From positions 4,340,001 to 4,404,000 of the forward strand of contig CM074762.1 in the NCBI GenBank assembly GCA_037355855.1: 64,000 bases of DNA. The letters run 5' to 3'. The notes beneath the pieces were generated by a model. That model was not told the origin of the DNA, made no database searches, and was given only the letters and a program-made list of their open reading frames with translations. How positions within the stretch are numbered: the first letter of the stretch is position 1; each line of letters opens with the position of its first letter. Below are positions 11,001-21,023 of this stretch, piece by piece. This DNA is from Pseudo-nitzschia pungens. Taxonomy: Eukaryota; Bacillariophyta; Bacillariophyceae; Bacillariales; Bacillariaceae. The translations under genes and the position numbers were made by a program.

Positions 11001-13397
11001 TTCTGAACCACTTCTTGGTTGACTAGGTGGCGCAACCACATTAGCTGAACTTTTCGAACTGCTGGAAATCGGTTCCACCTTCATTCGTTTTATCGGAGGG
11101 GACGGATCTGGAGAGCTAGGTTTTAGGCTCGGGGGATTGTCGAAGGGCGATGAACTGGTATTGTCTTGTTGTTGCTCTCGCACGTGACTTCTTCGAATAC
11201 TTTCACGAACAGGAGCACACGCCGGACACTTCGCATCCTTGCACCTTCGGTAGTGGCTTAAGACATACCTACTACTCATACAATGAGCAACATTACACTG
11301 CTGATCCTTACAGTGGGCAATGTGTTCCCAGAGTTTCTTCATATTTGCACAGTGCGGAGTAACAGGGCAGTTAGATTTGTGTTTGCAACGAGATGCATGC
11401 CTCAACAATAATAAACGCTGTTGTTTGTGGCGAACTTTTTGCCACTCGCTATTATCGTTCCGTCTTGTGTTTGTGCCGGAATTTGTTGGAGTATTGTTGG
11501 AGTCTTGGTTCCCACTTGAAGTGGACAGTCCTGGTGCTGCAAAATCAGAGCCAGAGCCAATCACCCCATTCGCTCCTCCGGACGGATATGGTGTCTTTTT
11601 AGGTTCATTTATCAAAGGCGCTGGTGGGTAAAGCATTCGAGGGTTACCATTGTTTGGAGGATGCTGCTGCATTGGAGGTTGTCGCTGCGGAGGCTGCGGG
11701 AAGGTTGGTTGCAGGTTAGGTCTGCCTGGTTGCATGTTAGGTCTCTCGTTAGGTGGATTCGACGGTCGATTACGAGGAGTTTGAGACTTCCGAACTGTGT
11801 CGCGGACGGGTCCACAGGCAGGACACGCTGAATCTTTGCACTTTCGGTAGTGGCTGAGGATTGCCCTTGATGAAAAACAGTGTGGAACACGGCATTGATT
11901 GTCTTTGCATCCTTCCATGTGTCTCCACAATCGCTTCATGTCAGCACAGTGTTGTGTAATCGGGCATCGCCCATCTTCGTGTGGGCACTTTGCAGAATGA
12001 TGAAGCAATAAAAGCCGCTGCTGTTTGTGTCGTATACGAACTCTCCATTCGGGGTCTTCCTTCCGTCCACCTCCGCTCATTGACATACCGTTGTTCGGAG
12101 GCTGCGTTCCTGAATCTTTATTGCTCATCGAGTGCGAATATGCACCTGGAGATATTGACATTCCACCACCGTTATTTATCCCATTATTGATCATAACATT
12201 GCTCCTATCCGTTCGGTTAGTTGGATTTTGCTGTGGACCCCGATTATCAGACACCACTTTAGCTATGTGCTGCAGCCGCCTCTTTAGTGTGTTCATATCG
12301 ACATATTCTTCAAATGATCGCGCATTTCGATAAAGAGCAACTTCAAGCTGCTTCGCCATTGCTGGCAGCTTACTCAGCCACTCGGGAGAACCTGTTTTAT
12401 CTTTCTTCAACATTTTCACACTTTCAAAATGATTCAACCAACAAGCAAAGATTGCGTGAGAAAAAAGGGCCAAGAATCAAGAACCGCGAACAGTCAACAA
12501 TCAATAGTGCAGAGCCCACTGAAAAAAGTTGTAGCCGTCTTTGTTTGATTTTTTCTCTTACATGTGTTGTATCATTTCCCGACGATGAGGCGTGTCCCTA
12601 TCTGTTTGCCAATTTCCATTAAGCCTAGAACTACCACTACTACGTACGTTCCCATTGCTCCCACCTCTGGAATTCATTCCGCTGTTCATGGTTCCGTTCA
12701 GTGAGCCATTCATGGCATTCATCGAGCCACCTCCCATCGGGGCGTTCATGGAATTGTTCATGTTCATGTTGTTGTTCATTGGCGCATTCATATTGTTCGC
12801 CCCGTTCATCGAATTGCCATTCATTGTGTTCCCCATTCCATTCATCGAGTTCCCCATCGAGTTGTTCATTGATCGACCATTCATTGAGTTATTCATTTGA
12901 TTTTGACTGCTTCCGCCACCTCCGTTACCACCAATCGTATTCCCCATAAATTGTTGGTTTCTTCCAGAAGATGATGTCATCATTCGACTATCGTGTGGCT
13001 GTTGAGACATAGGCGGCATTCCCATATTAGAAGAAGAGTTTCTGTGCATTTGTGGTTGCATGTTGGGATGCATAGGCTGCTGCGCGGATGAATGTAACGG
13101 TGGGTGGGAGGAATAACCTCCTTGTGGAGGTCCGCCTTGATGTGGGCCAGGCCCACCAGGCATAGAAAAGTTGTTGTGCCTCGTTGCCGGTGACTGCGGA
13201 GGTAGTTGATATGGCTGCCCACCTGGCATGCCTCCTCCATTGCGGTGCATACCAGAATAGGGCCCATTCATTTGTTGATGCATTCCCGACGAAGCTGCGG
13301 ATTGGTGACCAGGTGGCATTTGGGGACGAGAAATGGGCGCCGGTGCAACCCCTTGTTGTTGTTGCGCCGGTGCCGTTCCATCGAAAGGAACCATCAT
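8016..13397 (-). CDS. p300/CBP-family histone acetyltransferase (KIX, two TAZ, bromodomain, PHD, KAT11, ZZ, TAZ)
   Basis: Model: complement(join(8016..8231,8319..9857,9936..12420,12562..13397)), 1691 aa; the introns (87, 78 and 141 bp) are GT-AG with matching phases. A transcriptional co-activator that acetylates histones in the nucleus. Domains in order: a Met/Asn/Gly-rich low-complexity N-terminus (1-278); a KIX-like helical domain (about 280-340, [16 protein letters not shown]); two TAZ zinc fingers (about 405-495 and 610-700, both with KQQRLLLL then Cys/His pairs); a bromodomain ([20 protein letters not shown]); a CH2/PHD Cys-rich region ([16 protein letters not shown]); the KAT11 catalytic domain ([33 protein letters not shown]); a ZZ finger ([19 protein letters not shown]); and a C-terminal TAZ. 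It resembles animal CBP in having KIX and a bromodomain, but the TAZ finger is doubled and follows KIX. The start is the first ATG of the open frame; an extra upstream exon is possible. Confidence 0.92.
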
Positions 13398-15109
13398 CTT
13401 GTCGCCGCGTCTTTGTCTTTCCTGGCCCTTGTTCTTTAGTCACAAACACTATCTGGTAGACTCAAGTTGTTTGACGACTTCACTTTTGAAATAAGTGCTC
13501 GAAACAATCTGATGTCTTCTGAGGAACGAAAAGGAGGGGCAGGGGGTGGAAGAGAATGTTTTCGAGGGACAAGAGTTCAATTTAGTCGTGAGCACAAAAA
13601 CAAAAAACTCAGTACGACATGAAAACGTTATTTTCCCGTTATCGACAGATGATCAAAATCGATTTTCAGAGCTCGCGATCAAATCGCGTTAAATATATTT
13701 TGTCGCACAAAAGATGGCGAGGTCGCATGTCGGAAGAACCCGGAATTTTAATTTTGGGGTTCTTCCCTAATAATGCGGGTCAACGAAGACGACGACGACG
13801 TCGTTCGTTGACGCGGGAGATAGGCGTCGGTCATCGAAGCAGCCCTTTAGCTTTCGAGCAGCAAGGCACTGCTGTAAAGCAAACATGGTGACAGTGATGG
13901 CTGTTAGATAAGGCAGGGATCGCAAACGTCAATGATTTACTCACCGTTTCGACAATCTCCTCAATGGAAACAACAACGTCGAGATGATTCTTTTGTGAAA
14001 CAACGCTACTGAGGAGTTGTTGTGCGCAGGCCGGCTTGACGGCATGGCAGTTTTCGCACCGTACAAAATCGAGAATGTCACCCCAGACGATTTTCACCAG
14101 TTGTGCGTTGTGAAAAAATAAAAAATACCGATGCATACCGCTGGAACACTGTCACGCGGCAAAAAAATATTGCGCTACTCCAAACTTTCCCGTGAGAGTA
14201 GAGCTAGTGCCGGTAAGTTAGCGAATTCTTGCTCTTACTTTTACAGTTACTGTAGTAACCTTAAGGTTTACCCGTACCTTAGTGGTAGGTTGCAAAGTTC
14301 GCGCGTCCCAACGTGGAAAAAATAATAGAAGTAAGATTAAGGTTATCAGTTACTTCAATTTCTTATTTTTTTACTCGTACAAACTTGTGACCACCTTACC
14401 CCATGCTCAAAATGCTGATTGAATGCTAATACAAGTAAGATTAACCTTAAAAGGGTAAGGTTTACTAACTTCGAAGCTCGATAACGGAGAAACAAAATCC
14501 GCGAACTTCGTTACGGTAAGGTTTACGGTACGGTAAGGTTTACAGCACTCAGGACTATCTGGTATCCGTTCGTAAACCTGTACGCAGAAACAAGTGCTAT
14601 CATCATTAGCTCGTACGGTACTGTACGAGTAAAAGGACTAACCTTACTGCAGTTGGGAACAGTAAGGTTACGGTACCGGTACTGTAACCTTGCGATACAG
14701 TATTCTCAAAATTCGTAAGATTACCGTATTTTGATTGTGGGTCGGGGTTTTCAGTTCATCTCTGATTTTTTTTTTTTAAATACTTCGTACGAAGTAAATT
14801 ACCGTAAGATTTACTTCGTACTTCGTAATAAATAAATACGAAGTACTTCGTAAGTTAAGTAGTAGTAGTAATAATGTTCATGATGTTAAAATAATTTTTA
14901 CACCTCTCAATTTTTTCGATGAAAAAATCTCAGGTATTCTCGAAATGCTGAAGTTTCTCGTCATTATTTTCCTCGGTACCGGCACAGGTAATTACTGTTG
15001 ACTGTTATCAACCAATCTTTCATGCCCTTTTGCACTGAAGTTCGTCAGTTGCAAATGTCTATAGTACATCGTAGTTACATATCAACGTTTCCGAAAGCAG
15101 GTGTTAGAG
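13398..15109. other. Intergenic region rich in TACGGTA / GTAAGGTTTAC words
   Basis: This holds the divergent promoters of the p300/CBP and DNAJC9-like genes. From about 14200 to 14880 it is packed with variants of GTAAGGTTTAC, TACGGTAC and TACTTCGTA, often palindromic. A minus-strand frame (13831-14136) ends at a good donor context (GTGAGT near 13934) and could be an upstream exon, but no acceptor with matching phase was found, so I leave it uncalled. Confidence 0.45.
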
Positions 15110-16419
15110 ATGACGTTGCTTTTCCAACAGGCATTTGGCAGCGACAAGGTGGATTTGTACGAAGACGTACTTCGTGTTCCGAAGGATTGTAGTCCGTCGC
15201 AACTTCGGAAGGCCTACTACAAACAAGCTCGCGAATTTCATCCCGATAAAAATGATTCGGAAGATGCAAAGCTCAAGTTTCAAGCAATTTCATTTGCATA
15301 TTCGGTATGTCGTCAGAATATCTACCATGACCATTGGTTTTTTTGGTTTCTGAAGTACAGTACCCGTTCGGCTTTTCTTCTTGGTTTCGTCCATTTGTCT
15401 CACCTATTCGTGTCAAATTTTGAAGCTTCTGAAAGATCCAAAGAAACGTGAAGACTACGATAAAGATGGCATAATCCCATTCGATGACGACGACGACGAA
15501 ACAAATGAAAATTCCAAGAAATCGTGGAAAGAGTATTTTGACCTTATTTTTGGGAAACTCTCGACTGATGATATCGATAGTTTTGCTGAAAAGTACAAGA
15601 TGAGTGATGAAGAAGAAAAAGATGTATTAGAAAATTATGTGAAGTTTAAAGGGTAAGATCCGATTTCCCTATTGGTTTCTTTGGTTGTTGGATTGATTGG
15701 AAATATTGAATTTCGATGTTTTTCTCACAACTCCTTTAACTTCAATTTTTGCTGGGCCCTGATGAAACACAATCCTAACAGTAACCTTAGAAAAATGTTG
15801 GAATTTGTTATGCTCAGTGAAGAAAGAGATATTCATCGGTGAGTTTTCGATTGTCGAATGATGGAGAGGGTTGCTTAGCGTGATCGTACACGCCCAATGA
15901 ATCTTACGCGTCCTGTACTGTTCGGACAAATCCAGATGGATTGAGGACTACATTCAACCAGCGATAGATAAGAATAAAGTCGAAAATTTTGAAGAAATGC
16001 TCCGGAAGACAAGAGCACAAATCGAGAAGAAGATAGCTCAAGCGAAAAATAAGGCTGGAAAAGAAATGAATGATGTACACGACAATGATCCAGATGAAAC
16101 GGAAACGGAAGATTCGGAAAGTGAATGTGGTGCTGGTAATAACGCTCAGACACAACCAAGCGATCGGAAAGCTGGGGGCAAGAGTAAGAAGATGAAAGCA
16201 GTTAGAAAAGCCAAGCCAATGAAATGGAAGCTAAAGACAAAAGAGGGGAGCTCACAGGAAGACCTGATTGCTGCAATACGAAACAAGAATGGCAGAGGCA
16301 ATCCTCTAGCATCCATCGCTGCAAAATATGGAGTATCATCAGTGGAGGACGATCCACTAGACGATGCAAAGTTCAAAAAATTGAGATCAAAGTACCGGAA
16401 AGGTAACAGCAATGGGTGA
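15110..16419 (+). CDS. DnaJ-domain protein of the DNAJC9 type
   Basis: Model: join(15110..15304,15426..15652,15791..15838,15936..16419), 317 aa; all introns are GT-AG and phases fit. The J-domain lies at residues 15-75 (DLYEDVLRV start, HPD at 44-46) and stimulates Hsp70 ATPase. It continues across intron 1 as AYS-LLKDPKKREDYDKDG, the expected J-domain helix IV. The acidic linker, the region LENYVKFKGKMLEF and the WIEDYIQPAIDKNKVENFEEM segment follow the layout of DNAJC9, a nuclear J-protein and histone H3-H4 co-chaperone in animals. The C-terminus is basic (GKSKKMKAVRKAKPMKWKLK), fitting nuclear localisation. The 48-nt third exon is short but in phase. The start is the first in-frame ATG before the J-domain; an ATG upstream at 14946 cannot be joined in phase. 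Confidence 0.88.
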
Positions 16420-17247
16420 AAATTAAAGATGAAAACTGAACACTGGAAGTAATTCCCTTTCCAAACATATTTGAATATCATTCTTTCGATTCTGCACCCC
16501 CAACTACGTGTAGTTGGCCCATATTGAAAATGTCTCTCTCTCTCTCTCTCTCTGGTGGAGGAGGTACATGGTGCGGTATTCTACAAGTTGTATTTCTTTT
16601 ACAGGGCATAGGTTCATCAAATAGATTACTGTTATTAGTCTTGTTCTTAGTAATTTAGTATCACCTTTAGTGATTAATTTGTCGAATACAGCAACTAGAA
16701 GTACTACGTATTATTTTATTCGTGCCAGCACTTTGTACGGGTACCCGTACTGGTAAGGTTTACCTACCTAAGGCCCTACGTATATCTTACGATTTCAGGA
16801 TATCCAATGGTTTTCCTTCTTCAGATGACATCGAAAGAAGATAAGATTTACCGTACGGTGTTGGTATGATTACAATATGCAACTAAAAGAATGAGTACCA
16901 GAAAACACGTTCAAATCCTACGTGGGCTCATTTGGCACGCAAAACTCATTTGGTTACATTCTCTCACTCAGATGGGTGTGAGCGATGCCTAAGACCGTTA
17001 GAACGCATCACAAAAATATTTCCAAGTCGAAAACTCAAAACACCGTGTAAAATCACGTGATAAAATTTGACATCGATTTTTCTTTAAATGTTATCTGATT
17101 TTACTTGACATCTCGTCGGCCAATCTGAAGAGCAGATCCACAGACCGACAAGGGTAACAACAATAAACTTGAACTAAAAAAACATGCCTTAGCAGCAACA
17201 ACAGGGGTACTTCCCCTGTCCAACAAACAACAATCAGCAACAGCACC
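16420..17247. other. Intergenic region between DNAJC9-like gene and Crypton
   Basis: Contains a TC dinucleotide microsatellite at 16533-16553 and more GTAAGGTTTAC words. A stretch at about 16645-16685 resembles the 3' tail of the LINE further along (AGTAATTTAGTATCACC, then TTTAGTGATTAA) and may be a very old tail fragment. No gene seen. Confidence 0.4.
16533..16553. repeat. (TC)n microsatellite
   Basis: About ten uninterrupted TC dinucleotides lie in non-coding DNA about 110 bp past the DNAJC9-like stop codon, probably in its 3' UTR. Confidence 0.9.
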
Positions 17248-19641
17248 TCAGCAAAGCCGCGGATCTGGACCATTTTTGTTGTCGTCCCGGATCAAATTGA
17301 TTAGACGTGTCATCGACACGTCCCCGAAGACACGACGGAGCTTACTACATGCTGTGTTGAGGTCATTCCCTTTATTCAGCAAGCGCTCTACAGCATCCCA
17401 TATCAGCTTTTTTCTTGCATATTTATACTTGCAGCATCCCCTCTCTCTTCTACTGAAGTCCCTTGCTGGCTTCCGACCACCGATGCCGTTCTGATACTCG
17501 TCCCACATTGCTTCGATGGTTCGCGGATGCGGAAACAGAGTGGCAGGCTTTCCAGTATTTGGAACACCTAGTGGTACAGCGCGTCTCCCCACCACTGCTC
17601 CTCCTCCAGCAGCTCTCCTAGCAGGAGCAACCGATAATCCACGAACGATTCCAAGAAGCGTTCGCAACTGTCGCTTTATCTCTGCAATCTCCGAGAACTG
17701 GTGGTTCTTTACCTCTGCCACATTAGTTTGTATAGTACAGATCTTTGCATAAATTGCATTCCTCCACTCTTGTCCTCCTCTTCCGAATCCACCTCCAGTC
17801 TCTCTGTCTTCTGTATCCTCGTCAGGTACCTCATCCATGTGCACGACACCGTCGTTGTTTGAAGGGATGATTCGAATCTGTTTGATTGGGTTCTCCCCAT
17901 CTGCAATCTCTCTACCAGCATTTGATGCGGCATATCGATTAATAATCCTCTGTCTCAAGTCAAGGGGAACTAAGTCAGCAGCAGTAGCATCATAGCATGC
18001 CCAAAGCAGAGGCTTTGCAAGGATGATGGCGACGCCTCTCCCAAAGACTCCCCTAATCGCTGGAGTTACAGACGCAGCAAGCCACTCGTCTGTAACGTTA
18101 CTGCTGTCCTTCTCTTTGTAGAAACAGATCCCTCTGTGGCAAAGCCTGCTTCCAGAGTTAATATCTGGCCAATCCAACTGAATTTCCAAGTACCGGTCTT
18201 GCATCGACTTCGTCCTCCATCTAGCTCTGTAGTTGACGTCATCCTTCCCAGTGCCACAGCGTCTCGACATAGTAGTTGCCCACTTCTTAACAGAGTGTGT
18301 CCCTAGTTGCTTGCTTCCGGCGAATCGAAACTGGCCACCTTCTAATACTGCTTTCATTGCTCTTTGGTATGCAAACTTGCAGGCGTTGGCCTCTTTGTCT
18401 TGTCTTTTTGTTGGAGATCCGGCATTTGAATCTCCCTCAGCAAAGAGCCACTGACTGAGTCGACCGGCTCCGTGGGTGAGCCATGTCTCTAGATAGACAG
18501 CAAGACCAAGCAATACACAGAACCGGGGATCCATGGAGCCCATCAGCAACTGTAGGGGACAGTCCTTCTCCTCGTGTACATTCTTGGACCACCTCATCTG
18601 CGCAGTGAGGTATCCTGGATAGGTTAGACTCTCTTGCAGGCATTTCTTTCTCATGTGCGACGTATCATCTCCTCTTGCAATAAGGTGGAGCTGGAACTTC
18701 AGCATTGCCAAGTGGCGCAAGGTTGCAATGGTACTAGCACTCGGTCCTCCGGCGGTTAGTTCCAGGAGTTGGATGAATTCATCGTGAGTAAACGCTCTGT
18801 CGGCTTGTCCCTCCTTACCTAGCAATCGCGCCTCCTTCTTCTTCACAGCTTTGATAAGATTGTTAATTTTCTTTGACTTCGTGGGGTTCCCCTCCTCTTT
18901 AGAGTCATCCCAATTTGAACTGACTGGCATGAAATAGGAGATAGCTTTCTTCCAAAACTCCAGAGTAGATGCTCGAGCGTAATAAGGATTGTCCACCGGG
19001 CCCGGATCCTCCAGTCGGTATGCCCTGTAACACATCCAGTTGTATATGTGGTCCGGTTCGACAATAGAGAGTTCAGCATTCGTGAATACCTTGTTGCTGG
19101 GGTGGTTGATCCCTGTAAAGTGGCTCATCATCTCAAGCAGTATGCCATGATATCTCAATATCTGTGTGGGGGCATTGACATCATTTGGAAGATTGGGTGG
19201 TCCAAGATTCTCTCGCCGGGGAACAACTGGACGAGGGGGTCGATCCCCCTCATTTGGTTGTTCGACAGGTTCTTCTTCTTCTTCTTCTTCTTCTTCTTCG
19301 GTTGCTGCTGCTGCTGCAGGACGAGGGGGAGCAGGGGGGGGTTCTACACCTTCCACCTCTCTCCTGGCTTCTTCACTCCTACTACTATTATTAAGACGCT
19401 CCCGATCACCGGCAGTTAAGGGGAATGCAGCTGCGAATGCTACTGCATTTCGGGCTGCGTCTGCTGCTTGTTGCCTGAGCCTTGCGCGCCTCTCCCTTTG
19501 CCAGATAGCTCTTGGATTCATAGACAGTTGCCTTGGCATGCTGCTGTTTTTGGGCAAAAAATAGTGAGCAGATAGTGAATTATGTGAAGTACACGGAGAG
19601 GCGCTTGACGGAATGTTCTGCGATAGACAAGCCATCCTCAA
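17248..19641 (-). CDS. Crypton transposon tyrosine recombinase with GCR1_C-like DNA-binding domain
   Basis: Intronless 797-codon frame with no internal stop. The middle contains tyrosine-recombinase signatures: an N-terminal catalytic-Arg region (LKFQLHLIARGDDTSHM), the box GTHSVKKWATTMSRR (His-x-x-Lys type), and RWRTKSMQDRYLE with the candidate nucleophile Tyr. The last about 95 residues (TIEAMWDEYQNGIGG, then ARKKLIWDAVERLL) fit the GCR1_C DNA-binding domain that Cryptons carry. The N-terminal third is low complexity, with a run of Glu encoded by a TTC/CTT repeat. Cryptons move through a circular intermediate and lack inverted repeats, so the element ends cannot be seen from one copy. The first ATG is used; ATGs within the first 45 codons (e.g. 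MPRQLSMNPRAIWQ) are alternatives. An intact frame suggests recent activity. Confidence 0.82.
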   Translation of the reverse strand: MRMACLSQNIPSSASPCTSHNSLSAHYFLPKNSSMPRQLSMNPRAIWQRERRARLRQQAADAARNAVAFAAAFPLTAGDRERLNNSSRSEEARREVEGVEPPPAPPRPAAAAATEEEEEEEEEEPVEQPNEGDRPPRPVVPRRENLGPPNLPNDVNAPTQILRYHGILLEMMSHFTGINHPSNKVFTNAELSIVEPDHIYNWMCYRAYRLEDPGPVDNPYYARASTLEFWKKAISYFMPVSSNWDDSKEEGNPTKSKKINNLIKAVKKKEARLLGKEGQADRAFTHDEFIQLLELTAGGPSASTIATLRHLAMLKFQLHLIARGDDTSHMRKKCLQESLTYPGYLTAQMRWSKNVHEEKDCPLQLLMGSMDPRFCVLLGLAVYLETWLTHGAGRLSQWLFAEGDSNAGSPTKRQDKEANACKFAYQRAMKAVLEGGQFRFAGSKQLGTHSVKKWATTMSRRCGTGKDDVNYRARWRTKSMQDRYLEIQLDWPDINSGSRLCHRGICFYKEKDSSNVTDEWLAASVTPAIRGVFGRGVAIILAKPLLWACYDATAADLVPLDLRQRIINRYAASNAGREIADGENPIKQIRIIPSNNDGVVHMDEVPDEDTEDRETGGGFGRGGQEWRNAIYAKICTIQTNVAEVKNHQFSEIAEIKRQLRTLLGIVRGLSVAPARRAAGGGAVVGRRAVPLGVPNTGKPATLFPHPRTIEAMWDEYQNGIGGRKPARDFSRRERGCCKYKYARKKLIWDAVERLLNKGNDLNTACSKLRRVFGDVSMTRLINLIRDDNKNGPDPRLC

Positions 19642-20195
19642 TTTAGAAACGCAACGGAAGGGTTGCGCACCTCGTGTTAAAATACGGAGGAAAAAACTAC
19701 TGGTTACACAATCTTAGGGGGGTCTGGAGCGCAACCCATACTGTACTCATAGAGGCCAAAAAATGTTCCCATACGGGATTCAGTGAGACGTACTTATAGC
19801 CACTTATAGCCGTACCTATGCCTATGTATACGTACTATGTGATAGGAGTTGCACGAGCGCGTAGCGCGCGCAACTAGGGTTGCATTTTAGTCATACGGTA
19901 CCGGTATGGTACTGGTCATATTGTGTGAAATCTTACGCTACAGTAACGCACGCGGAACTTACTCGTACAAATTACTTCGTACTACGTAAGTCACTTCCGA
20001 TCGACAACCAATCCATCCGATGTAAGTTACGGTAAGATCTTAAGGTTTACGCCGAGTTTATGCATCGGTTTGGATAGCAATGAACACCATCTTGCAAAAG
20101 CTTTCACAATCACTTTTGACAACATACGGTAATACCGATAACAGTCGCTTATACGACCAGCATTCCGCAGTTGTTGCTTTTCTTCTGCGCTCCAG
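19642..20195. other. Intergenic region upstream of RidA
   Basis: No gene supported. It holds GTACCGGTATGGTACTGG-type palindromic words and TACTTCGTA strings, as in the other intergenic regions of this window. The Crypton 5' end and the RidA promoter must lie here. Confidence 0.35.
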
Positions 20196-20799
20196 ATGCC
20201 ATCAGTTTCATTTTTCTTCTTGCTTCTTTCACTTGTTGTGAATTGCGTCCTCAGTTTCCAAGCTAGCAGTGCGTCACACAGGATTTGTGAACAGCTTAGT
20301 ATGAGTACAAAGAACATCGAAATTAAAACAGAAGACGCCCCAGATCCACTTGGACCTTACTCCCAGGCTGTCCTAGCCGGGAACACCTTGTATTGTTCAG
20401 GAAATATTGCCATTGATCCCGAAACAGGTGAAATAGTCGGAAATGGGGACGTACAGGAAGAAACTAAACAGGTTCTTGAAAACATGGACGCAGTTCTGAG
20501 AAAAGCTGGTGCATCGGCTGCGAATGTCGTCCGATGCACAGTATTTCTCGACGACCTCAAGAACTTCGTAAGTCATCATGAGTAAGATGGGAAGCTTTTG
20601 AAATTCAATAGATCTTTTCTCATACCTTTCGTTTCAATATCATTATTTGGCTTCGATATTCAAGGCTGCTGTCAACGAGATATATGCAGATTATTTCAAG
20701 GATAGCCCAGTGGCACCTTCTCGCTCCTGTGTTCAGGCAGCGGCCCTTCCGAAAGGAGTGCAGGTAGAAATAGACTGCATTGCAGTTCTTTTTGAGTAG
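20196..20799 (+). CDS. RidA (YjgF/YER057c/UK114) family enamine/imine deaminase, plastid-targeted
   Basis: Model: join(20196..20567,20665..20799), 168 aa, with one 97-bp GT-AG intron between LKNF and AAVNEIY. RidA hydrolyses reactive enamine/imine intermediates such as 2-aminoacrylate released by PLP enzymes, protecting amino-acid metabolism. Core motifs are LGPYSQAVLAGNTLYCSG and SRSCVQAAALPKGVQVEID, the latter carrying the conserved catalytic Arg. The first about 35 residues form a signal peptide (SFFFLLLSLVVNCVLS) followed by FQASSASHR, so cleavage before Phe gives a diatom-style plastid transit peptide; plant RidA is also plastidic. An in-frame ATG at 20301 (MSTKNIEIKTEDAP) starts exactly at the conserved core and could give a cytosolic form. 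Confidence 0.92.
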
Positions 20800-21023
20800 A
20801 TCAACTCCAATGTTATCGAAAAGATGTGATTACGGGTTGACGTAAGTATATCATAGCATATCCAAATACATGGCAATTCCAAGTATCGATGTGAATCACA
20901 TCACGTTCTAAACTGTTACTAAGTTATGAATAATAGGAAAGCAGTCTACAAGAAAGATCTAGGTGTATCGTAATTTGCGGGCTGTCGAGATAAGTTTGAT
21001 CCCTTTGCACAAAGTCAGTGTCG

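Noticed and set aside
13831..14136. Minus-strand frame with CENCHAVKPACAQQLL and a good donor, considered as a 5' exon of the acetyltransferase.
   Set aside because: No acceptor with matching phase near 13397-13450 was found; left as possible 5' untranslated exon.
14946..14989. Short hydrophobic start MLKFLVIIFLGTG followed by a GT donor, considered as a first exon of the DNAJC9-like gene.
   Set aside because: Its phase does not fit either available acceptor before the J-domain, and DNAJC9 proteins need no signal peptide.
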